Both the position numbers and the translations under genes were made by a program. From Owenia fusiformis (taxonomy: Eukaryota; Annelida; Polychaeta; Sabellida; Oweniidae), in contig CAIIXF020000004.1 in NCBI GenBank assembly GCA_903813345.2, forward strand, positions 24,861,985 through 24,925,984: 64,000 nucleotides of DNA. Reading direction: 5' to 3'. Positions 55,319 to 64,000 of the stretch are shown here, one piece after another (within the stretch, counting starts at the first letter, position 1; each line of letters begins with the position of its first letter). The notes under the pieces were generated by a model. It did not search any database. It was not told the origin of the DNA and worked only from the letters and a program-made list of their open reading frames with translations.

Positions 55319-56908
55319 ATGGGAAACACAAATTCACAACTAACAGAAATACTTGAATTTACTGGACCATATCCTTTAGGCAAGTACACAACACATACAT
55401 ATATAAGATATCCAACACCAACAAAAGACATTCTTCAAGCAACTGAAACAATAAATCAAGCATTCAAAGGTATTCCTTTTATATTACATAATGAGTCGCT
55501 AACAACCAAAATAGAGGCAGCTGAAAGAGTAGATGAAGCTGTCAAAACTATTTCAAAACACATTCCAAAAGCATGGAGTTCAGGTGATAAAATACAAAAA
55601 CTAACAGACTTTGTGAACTATGTGTCACACCACGTTGACATAAGGAATAGATACACTCCTGAACAACTTCACTGTCAAACTTCTTTCATTGAAAAACTGG
55701 TTCAATCCATATGTAAAGATGTTGGTATAAAGAATCCAGCCTTGATAGTGAATGAGATCATGCGTAGAGGAAGCTATTATAATAGAACTAAGATATTAGA
55801 GCCTAATGAGTATGATTTCCTTGCAATTCTTGCCAGGTTTGACAGTAAAGTAATTGAGTTGAAAGATGTGAGTGAGGATTGTATGTTATCTGGCCATGGG
55901 TGCTATCACATTAAAGTAAACAGTAAGTCTTTAAAACATTCCCTACCTGATAACTGCTTAGAGAAGCATGAAGGTGATAGCTACATTCAAGCAGATATTG
56001 TTAAATCACTCTTATTGGACAGAATAGTGAACATACTTAAAAGCATGAGTGATATCAAGTTTGTTGGATTTAAGGATCATTACACAGACACCACCACTCA
56101 ATACAACCAGGGTGACATAAGTGTACACAGAGACAGCAGTGGGCCATTACATGGACCAAGCATTTGGATGCGTGTCGGTGGACCAGTATGTACAGTAGAT
56201 ATTGATCTCTGTTTCGGTATAGAGCTAAGACCAAAAAAGTTGAAGCGAAGTTTCCTGGTTATTAAAAAAGCAATTTCCTCTGATTATTGCCCAGTGGGGC
56301 ATTGGATTGAGTCTGTGGTAGATCCCCCTGGTTATAACAAACACCAACTAACATATCCACATCATCAACTATTGTTGTTATTCAAGTATGCAGTTCATTT
56401 ACTTGATAACATGAACTTTGAAGACTATCACCCTTCCTCATCTTACGCTTTGAGAACATTGTTGTTGCAACACCAGCAACAGTGCAAGTCTTCTCATGTC
56501 GGGGAATGTTTCATGGAGGCTGTGAAGTACTTGTGTCGTGACACTGATACAATAAATTATCATGAGAATACATTTCGGATACTAGGAAAGAATAGGACTG
56601 TACCAGACATGGTCTATCCAAAGAGGGAAATCAGACTTTATAATGGAGACACTATGCCCACACCTGCAATGTTACTCTGGATGATACAACATGTGAGACA
56701 TACGAGTGACTGTAGCTGGTGGGAGAGACTATTAAATCCAACTTTCAACAACAATGTTTCTAAGACTGAAATACTACACTCTTTAGTTAGTGATATGACA
56801 AGTATTGCTCACATAACTTTTGTATCAAGCAAACCCCAGATGACCACGTTAAAATGGATGCACCAGGATGCAACTGAAACAACATTAGAGTTTGAGACCA
56901 AGGCATGA
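55319..56908 (+). CDS. cGAS-like receptor, cGLR3, with myristoylation-type N-terminus
   Basis: 529 aa, single coding exon. It starts MGNTNSQLTE, which fits the N-myristoylation pattern (Gly2, Ser6), then EFTGPY as in cGLR1. An insertion of about 50-60 residues (about 30-88, predicted partly helical, IEAAERVDEAVKTISK) precedes the conserved KLTDFVNYVSHHVDIRNRYT. Nucleotidyltransferase motif GS at 151-152 in GSYYNRTKILEPNEYDF, acids E164/D166, third acid D294 in CTVDIDLCFGIEL. C-lobe with QLLLLFKYAVHLLDNM and SYALRTLLLQHQQQC. Catalytically complete. Membrane attachment is predicted only from the motif. It is followed by a 3' untranslated intron. A sensor upstream of STING is the family-based expectation. 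Confidence 0.93.
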   Translation: MGNTNSQLTEILEFTGPYPLGKYTTHTYIRYPTPTKDILQATETINQAFKGIPFILHNESLTTKIEAAERVDEAVKTISKHIPKAWSSGDKIQKLTDFVNYVSHHVDIRNRYTPEQLHCQTSFIEKLVQSICKDVGIKNPALIVNEIMRRGSYYNRTKILEPNEYDFLAILARFDSKVIELKDVSEDCMLSGHGCYHIKVNSKSLKHSLPDNCLEKHEGDSYIQADIVKSLLLDRIVNILKSMSDIKFVGFKDHYTDTTTQYNQGDISVHRDSSGPLHGPSIWMRVGGPVCTVDIDLCFGIELRPKKLKRSFLVIKKAISSDYCPVGHWIESVVDPPGYNKHQLTYPHHQLLLLFKYAVHLLDNMNFEDYHPSSSYALRTLLLQHQQQCKSSHVGECFMEAVKYLCRDTDTINYHENTFRILGKNRTVPDMVYPKREIRLYNGDTMPTPAMLLWMIQHVRHTSDCSWWERLLNPTFNNNVSKTEILHSLVSDMTSIAHITFVSSKPQMTTLKWMHQDATETTLEFETKA

Positions 56909-57490
56909 TAGTATATTCAAGTAAGTGACAGACCTCTTACACTCTCTAACATTTAAAACATTTATTTATAGTCATTCTTTGTTTTAAGATACTGTCAGTT
57001 ATGTTCGATTCATTGTCAGTTGTTATCAGTAATACGTGCAATTAAAGGAGTTTACAGTGTCTACATGATATAAATTTCTTTTAAATCGTTTTCTTATCTC
57101 GCAAGTTTATTTTGTTTCATTTTGTCAGTATGTAATTGAGCACTGTGTGAAGTAAAAAAGATTTAAAATCCAGATGTGCAAATTCAAGATGGTATTTATA
57201 ATTGATAAATAAATGTTTGTTTACTTTATTTTCCAGGTATGAAAAGATGCAAGCTCAAGATGACTATTTATTGTCAAAAAGACACATCATGCACTGTGCA
57301 AAAATTTGAGGAGCTGAATCTCCAGATCATGCAAACACTTCATATATACATTGAACTGAATGATAGTGTTTGCACTCTTGGAAACCACAAAATATTTTCA
57401 AATTTATAAAATTGTTTCATGTATTTAAGTCTATTTTCATATACATTTATCTATACTGTATTCTGAAATAAAATATTTTCCCGGAAAAAT
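56909..57490 (+). other. cGLR3 3' UTR with intron and poly(A) signal
   Basis: Donor gtaagtgac at 56921, acceptor ttattttccag ending 57236, so a likely intron of 316 bp in the 3' UTR. AATAAA at 57467-57472. The same donor/acceptor pair is found downstream of cGLR2. A stop codon more than 10 bp but well under 50 bp before the junction should not trigger decay. Confidence 0.6.
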
Positions 57491-59069
57491 AATAACCCAG
57501 TGTTATTTTCCATTTGACAAAAAGGTTGCTTTGCATCAGAAAATAGCATGAAATTTTTTCAACATGTAACAACTTGGGGCCACCCTTTTTAATTGGAATA
57601 TTTTTTTAAAAGTATAAGGACTTTGAAGTGTAAGATATGATCAGAGACTTCTGATAGACCTCTTGATTGTTACACGAACCTTCTACAGGCATGTATGAGT
57701 AATGGGAATGAAGTATTTGTATATTTTAAGCGGTCCCTCATCTCTAATCTCAGACCCCTTGGTACTAATATAACACTTCATTTGCTCAGTAAATCATAAA
57801 AGTCTGTTGCCTTGGTAACATGGGAATTGGTTGTTATGGCAGCGATGTCTATAATATTGTGAAAAATGCCGGAAATGTCCCTATGTACCTAGTTAAATGT
57901 GGATTAAATGGGCAAGCATTTTAGAGAAGGCTTTTATCAGGGTTTATTAAAGAATGACCACAGTTCTAGATATGTGACACTGAGAGTGAGCTATTGTAAA
58001 AGAAATATATATTTAGGTGGAACAATGATCAGATCATATACATGTACTAAGCTCTACTTCTATGGTGTTGAGAGAATGTGGTATTATGAAATAAATATAT
58101 ATTAAACAAAAAGTAAATAAATATATATTAAACAAAAAGATCACTGCCACCTTGTGAAAGACAAATGAATTAGCTTTCTTGCAGGGCAGATTTGGGCTTT
58201 GGCCTTATTGGCCTCGGTTGCAAGTAAAGGCCTCATATTTCTAAATTTTTAAGTAAGATTTTTGAAAATGTTGGTGAAGCGGCTGCAGGCGTGTCTTGTA
58301 CCTACCTATCTTATGGTTTCATTTAGTGCATTTCAAATTTCATGTTTACTCAGGAATAGAAACTGTGGGTCTCCAAAAATTATGAGATGTTTTTGTATCT
58401 GATTTACGATTTCTATCATATGTGTGGTGTTCACTTTCTTATTTATTTCATATGTGTAGAATTGACTTTTTACAGAATTAAAACTTAAAGGTATACAGTC
58501 ACATATATCATTTTTCTGATAAAAAAGTAGGTGTATCGTTCATCAGTTTCAACTTACATAAGCAGCAGTCTTTAAGTCACTGTCAAAAGTATATGTAACT
58601 ATTAACAGTACACTATATATCTTAGCTGTCAAATTTAAATGTCTCTTGATATCTTTTAGATAGTTCGTAATTGGTTTTTAAGAGAATCATATTTTGAGTT
58701 GTTTTGAGACATATGATATCTCTAAACTTTGTGCTTTAGATATGATAAGTATCATTCACATTCGTTTAAGTTTATGATGCCATCTAGGTGTTTTTTATCA
58801 ATTAGAATTATGTTTTTGATTAATATGAACTTCCAGTACGATTTTTATTACAATATTCATTACAACATAATCATAATGACCTTGAAACTTTGTGGGGAGA
58901 CACGTTTTGGGTAAATCGTAATGACAACGTGTTGGGTAATCTTTGCACCATGAGCGACATCAGTTGAGGTGATAACTCTGACACCTATTGGTAGAAATTG
59001 TTTCTAGTGCTTCTATTGGTAAAAGTTACCTGAACAACCAAAAAATCTTGATAAACCAAACGTAGTTTG
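57491..59069. other. Gene-free region
   Basis: 58092-58141 is a 24-26 bp direct duplication (aataaatatatattaaacaa). The small open frames here show no family match. No other feature. Confidence 0.35.
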
Positions 59070-60640
59070 ATACTCAGAGGTTAGAGTGACTAGCTAGTTA
59101 TGATAAAGGGTAAAAAGACTACAGCTACATTTAACATGCGAATAGATCAGGTGTTTTATTGTTCAAAATAATGAGATAACGAGCATCAAAATTAAAAATC
59201 ATATGTGATATGATACTCAGAGGCTTGAGTGACTATGTGGTAATGATAAAGGGTATAAAGACAGCTGTAGTATATATTTAACATGTAAATAGATCAGGTG
59301 TTTTATTGTTTGAAATATCAAGATATTGAGCATCAAAACTAAAAATCATCTGATACTCAGAGGTTAGAGTGACTATGTGGTAATGATAAAGGGTACAAGG
59401 ACAGTTGCTTTTAACATGTAAATAGATCAGATGTTTTCATTGTTTAAAATATGAGATATTGAGCATCAAAACTAATCTTCTGTGATCCTTAGAGGGTGGA
59501 ATGACTAGGTGATAATGATTCAGGGTAAAAGAACAGCTACATTTAATCTGCAGTTATATTAGATCAGGTGTGTTTATTGTTTGAAATAGTGAGCTTCAAA
59601 ACTCATTATCTGTGATTCTTGGAGGTTGTAGTCACTAGATGAAAATGATTCAGGGTAAAAGAACAGCCACATTTAACATGCAGTTATATTAGATAAGGTG
59701 TCTTTATTGTTTGAAATATTGAGCATCAAAACTAATCATCTGTGATCCTTAGAGGGTAGAGTGACTAGGTTATTATGATCCAGGGTAAAAGAACAGCTTC
59801 ATTTAAGATGCAGTTACATCAGGTGTCTTTATTGTTTGAAATATTGAGCTTCGAAACTAATCATCTGTGATCGTTAGACGGTGGAGTGACTAGGTGAAAA
59901 TGATTCAGTGTACAAGAACAGCTTCATTTAACATGCAGTTAGATCAGGTGTCTTTATTGTTTGAAGTATTGAAATATTGAGCATCAAAACTACAAAATCA
60001 TCTGTGATCCTTAGAGGGTGGGGTGACAAGGTGAAAATGATTCAGGGTACAAGAACAGCTTCATTTAACATGCAGTTACATCAGGTGTCTTTATTGTTTG
60101 AAATATTGAGCATCGAAACTAATCATTTGTGATTCTTAGAGGGTGGAGTGACTAGGTGAAAATGATTCAGGGTTCAAGAATAGCTTCATTTAACATGCAG
60201 TTAGATCAGGTGTCTTTATTGTTTGAAATATTGAGCATCAAAACTAATCATCTGTGATCCTTAGAGGGTGGAGTGACTAAGTGAAAATGATTCAGAATAC
60301 TAGGACAGTTGCTTTTAACATGTAAATCGATCAGATGTTTCATTTGAAATATTGAGATATTGAGCATCAAAACTAAAAAATCATCTGTGATCCTTAGAGG
60401 ATAGAGTGACTAGGTTATTATGATTCAGGGTACAAGAACAGCTACATTTAACATGCATTTGGATCAGGTGTTTTCATTGTATAAAATATTGAGCATCAAA
60501 ACTAATCATCTGTGATCCTTAGAGGGTAGAGTGACTATGTGAAAATGATCCAGGGTAAAAGAACAGCCACATTTAACAAGCAGTTACATCAGGTGTCTTT
60601 ATTGTTTGAAATATTGAGATTGACTACTCATATTTGTAGA
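59070..60640 (+). repeat. Minisatellite of about 122-bp units, about 13 copies
   Basis: Units contain tcatctgtgatccttagagg, gattcagggtacaagaacag, tttaacatgcagtta and atcaggtgtctttattgttt. The left units are most diverged, the central ones most alike. Confidence 0.93.
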
Positions 60641-61170
60641 AATCCCTTGGGAAATCAGGAAATCAAAGTGCATCTACATTAGATACTGCAAGTTGTACTA
60701 CATTATTTGTTCTCGTAGATGCATGCTGCATATATATAATTATTGTATATTTATATTATATATTGTATTATACATTATTATATTAAAATTGCTCTAGTTT
60801 GAACAATTTTCATCCATTCACACAAAAATTGTTTTTTAGTGTGTAGAAATGAGCTCTGCCGTCTAATTTTACTAAAATAAAATGAGCATCTTAAATTGTA
60901 TTGGTATGTTGTAAAATGTCAAAAGGTGCCAAAAATGAAAAATTCTCTGGTTTCAACTGAATTTAAAGCCTGGGATTCAAGAGGTTAAAGCACTGTATAT
61001 TGTATAATTATATATTTAACTAGCATATATTATACATTTATCATGATGAAGCAGTGCATATTGTGGATCTGTTCAATATAACATCGTGAAATATTTTGTG
61101 GTTTTTTGTACATTCCTGGAGTTGTCTACTAGGTTAGTCGAGGTGACTTGTATACCCATTTGAACATGAG
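60641..61170. other. Gene-free AT-rich DNA
   Basis: Contains runs of tatattat-type sequence at 60730-60790. No gene. Confidence 0.35.
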
Positions 61171-61174
61171 AATT

Positions 61175-61345
61175 CATCTTCAGGGACGGATCCAGGATTT
61201 TGTTTTAGGGGGGGGGAGCGTGTGATAATAACTGTGAGCGAAGAGTCAAATTTTGTAAAAAGCGATGAGGTAAAACACAAATTTTCCGACTTTTTAGGGG
61301 GGGTGTGCGCCCCCCATGCCCCGTCTAGATCTGCTGGTGATCTTT
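61175..61345. repeat. Dispersed repeat with G runs
   Basis: cagggacggatccaggattt, a G run, ttttagggggggtgtgcgcc and gccccgtctagatctgctgg form the layout of a common invertebrate interspersed repeat. Class unknown. Confidence 0.5.
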
Positions 61346-61733
61346 GCTAGAATGTCATGTGCATGTTTCTAGATTCTATGTATGAGATCCTCAGGTTTCT
61401 ATTGTTTTCAGTTTCTGAGTTAGAAGATTTAAATGACACAGTGTAAAATGAAACCTTCAACTTTAATGACACATTGAAGTTAAAATTAGAGTCTTGCGTT
61501 TTGTGGGACTGAAGTGTTTAGAATAGCAGGTATTCGGATACCTTTTTATTTCACAACCAGAAGTGGATGGTGTTCAGCAGTTAGTGTTTGGCATCTGGCA
61601 TTTGGTGGTCAGTGTCTGTAACAAATGGCAAGTGGTGACATTTTGCATGTTAATGGCTTATGTAAAGATTACATCTAACATATTATTCCATATTCCCATT
61701 ATTCTCCCTATGTTTTGTTGCATCTTTTGATTA
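61346..61733. other. Gene-free region
   Basis: No feature that I can support. Confidence 0.3.
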
Positions 61734-62407
61734 ATGGCCTAGTCACATAGCCCGGCCGATGTCCGGCATCGGTAGAGCTCAGTGGATTTTTTTGGTGCCA
61801 CCGAGCTCTCCTCATCGGAAGCAGAGCTCGGTGACGTTAACGGACTCCGTCCGGACATCTTCAGGCGACCGACCGAGCACCGGCCGGTGACCGTACGGAG
61901 TCTGTCTCAAAATGGTAGTTTTTTCTGCCGATGTGGCAGCAACTACCAGCCGGAGGTCGGCCGGACATCGGAAGGAATACGGCCGGTACCCGAGCAGGTA
62001 ACAGGACACCGTGCGATCGCCGGCCGGGTTGTTAACGGGCTTTGAACAGTGACCGGCCGATGCTCTGTCCCACATCGGCCGGAGCTCGGTCGGAGCTCGG
62101 CCGCTGTCCGTTAAAAAACCTCGTCCTCTGGTTGTCTCAGATGCACGGTACACCGGCCGATACTCGGCCGTGCACCGGCCGACGTGTTTTCCGATGTGGT
62201 TACGATGGGGCTGCGATGACATGATGAGGGAGCTCGGTGAGAGCCCGGTGAAATTTAACTCCGAAGTTAAAATTTTACCGAGCTACCACCGATGCGGTTT
62301 TAAGCAACAAACGCCACGGATGTCCGGCCGGTGTTCGGCCGAGTTCAGTGAAAATTGCATCGCTGGCTCATTGTAACCTCATCGGCCGGGCTATGTGACT
62401 AGGCCAT
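61734..62407. mobile_element. GC-rich element with perfect 28-bp terminal inverted repeats
   Basis: Left end atggcctagtcacatagccc + ggccgatg. The right end is its exact reverse complement. The 674-bp interior is far richer in G, C and CpG than anything nearby and full of cggccg and gagctcgg phrases. Overlapping open frames on both strands come from this composition and have no domain. Probably a non-autonomous DNA transposon. The target duplication is unclear. Confidence 0.85.
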
Positions 62408-63254
62408 AAGCTGAGGTAGTTAAGCTGAGGCCATTGTTATATTAATTGTATGACTGTATAGTAGATACAGGTTTCTTGCTATTCTGTGTTTTTTATTTAT
62501 TTTTTAAATTTTTTTTTATATAAGCAATATTATCCTTGGCTGTGTCCTTTTTGACATTGATAGCCTAATTTTTTTTACATGGTATCATGTGTATCATGTG
62601 TTTTTGATAGTGGTTTGTATATTGGAGTTGAGGAGGACGATAATCAATTTGACAAGACCCAGAGGAATTGCAAATTATATTGATTCTGTATATACACTGC
62701 CATATCATCCATCTTCAATTTGCAAGTTGTAAACATTCATGAATATGATGTTGGAGCAACTGAGACTTGATGAATCAAGATAGTATCTTCCTAATCTCAA
62801 ATATATATATAAGGGTTATGTACTGGGAGGTTTAGGATATGGGGTTTATCCAGAGGGAGATATGCATATCTACCTGAGGGACCGTAGATATAGGTTTGGG
62901 ATATGGAAACTTCAAAATCAGGATACGGGATATATCTTACCAACTTATCTCCCTAAAACTCTACTTGGCATAGGATAAATATATATATCTTTTATTGACT
63001 CAATAACAATGTCATGTAAATGACATGTCAGTCACTGCAGTGTACAAAAAACTACAAATTACAACTACATACTACAAAACTAATTTACATCAGTTTCACA
63101 TGTCAGGGTATGATAACAGAATATCAGTGTGGTGTATCCATAATACATGTTTTTATAAAAAAATGGTTACATAAAATTAATCAATACCCCACCCCACCCC
63201 ATCCTTTAGAGCTGAGAGTTCAAATTTAGAATTGAAATAAAAACAGTTAACAGT
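62408..63254. other. Gene-free region
   Basis: 62980-63030 repeats the start of the SINE-like unit at 29425 (atatatatcttttattgact). No gene. Confidence 0.35.
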
Positions 63255-63445
63255 TCTGTAGCCAGCTTTTGCCAAGTGGGATTCACTTTTCAAAAGATTC
63301 CAGCTGGCTCACATTTGACAGCTTTGGCCCAAAACCACTTGAAAATTCTCAGAATGGTGAAGAAATGCATGATTTTGACAGAATTTTTGGCTAGGGAATG
63401 GGGGTTTACTTAAACACCTTGGACCCCCTGGCTTGGGACCTGCAG
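63255..63445 (-). repeat. Dispersed repeat, reverse member
   Basis: Contains cagaatggtgaagaaatgca, ttggcccaaaaccactt and a G run. Reverse member of the family at 15595 and 38020. Confidence 0.7.
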
Positions 63446-64000
63446 TTAATGTACAAACTCTTTTTTATTATAATTTCTCCATCATTTTTACCTCTGTCTA
63501 TCACCCAGGTGTTGTACAGGTGATTTTACTGTTTTCACTCTGATAATGTTCAATAATCTTGAATGTAGCTTGGCCTTATGTTGGAATTTGAAATTATTAT
63601 TTTTAGATATGAAGGAATAAAACTTCTACCATACCTATAATCAGCAAATATAATATCTGTGCCACTACTTGTGATTTAATTTAGACTCAATATCAAAGAA
63701 TCATTACTGATTTTAAGAGTGAATAATTAGTCAAACTCTTTAAAAGAGTAATACTTACAGTAGATCCCTCGGAGCATATAGTTATCTATTTTCTTCCTGT
63801 TTGCCCTTTGAGTCATAGCTTGGTCTGTGATTGCAGACTAATTCCCAAAGATTGCTCGATTATTTGATGTGTTTTCTGTCTTATAGGTGTCATTTGGATT
63901 GTTTTCGATAATTGATTATATTGATGTCCGACGCATGAACATAGCCGTTCTTTGCAAATCTGATCACATTTATTGAATTCCCATGTTGCATCTTTTTAAC
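63446..64000. other. Gene-free region to window end
   Basis: No coding segment or repeat that I can support. Confidence 0.3.

Noticed and set aside
61782-62376. Overlapping open frames on both strands in the GC-rich block
   Set aside because: Stop codons are rare by composition. There is no domain, and the frames lie inside a TIR-bounded element.

Overview
The window reads as nuclear DNA of an animal, most likely a marine invertebrate of lophotrochozoan type. It is AT-rich with long non-coding stretches, GT-AG splice sites and AATAAA signals, many small inverted-repeat transposons and satellites, and genes of animal-only families. I cannot name the species. Lineage-specific expansion of cGAS-like and C-type-lectin-like genes fits molluscs and relatives, but that is inference.

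Left end (1-10 kb): a head-to-tail array of four intronless type I membrane receptors (one cut by the left edge) plus two broken gene fragments. The predicted ectodomain is odd: a C-type-lectin-like fold appears to be interrupted by a complete F5/8 type C (discoidin) domain. It is followed by a threonine-rich stalk, one transmembrane helix and a tyrosine-rich tail. The tail carries one, one, two and three copies of a signalling-like module in the four genes.

Middle (10-40 kb): mostly non-coding. It holds one clear exon of propionyl-CoA carboxylase beta (PCCB, 12.26 kb), a 2.2-kb inverted duplication carrying two facing, equal-length candidate first exons (16-18 kb), and an intronless GT92 glycosyltransferase on the minus strand (26.7-28.3 kb). 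Around these are satellites and several miniature transposons, including a TTAA-flanked piggyBac-like one at 32.6 kb.

Right part (40-57.5 kb): three intronless Mab-21/cGAS-like receptor (cGLR) genes, all on the plus strand and all with the nucleotidyltransferase acidic triad intact. The first is bracketed by a large direct segmental duplication. The second has a duplicated 3' end, one copy of which carries a Harbinger-like element while the other shows the empty site. The third starts with an N-myristoylation motif. A mariner element with long terminal repeats lies between the second and third. The last 6.5 kb has no gene I can support, but holds a minisatellite of about 122-bp units and a very GC-rich, perfectly TIR-bounded element.

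Together, the two arrays (surface lectin-like receptors with tyrosine tails, and cytosolic nucleotide-second-messenger sensors) look like a fast-evolving innate-immune neighbourhood. Joint function is inference from proximity and family knowledge, not shown by the sequence.
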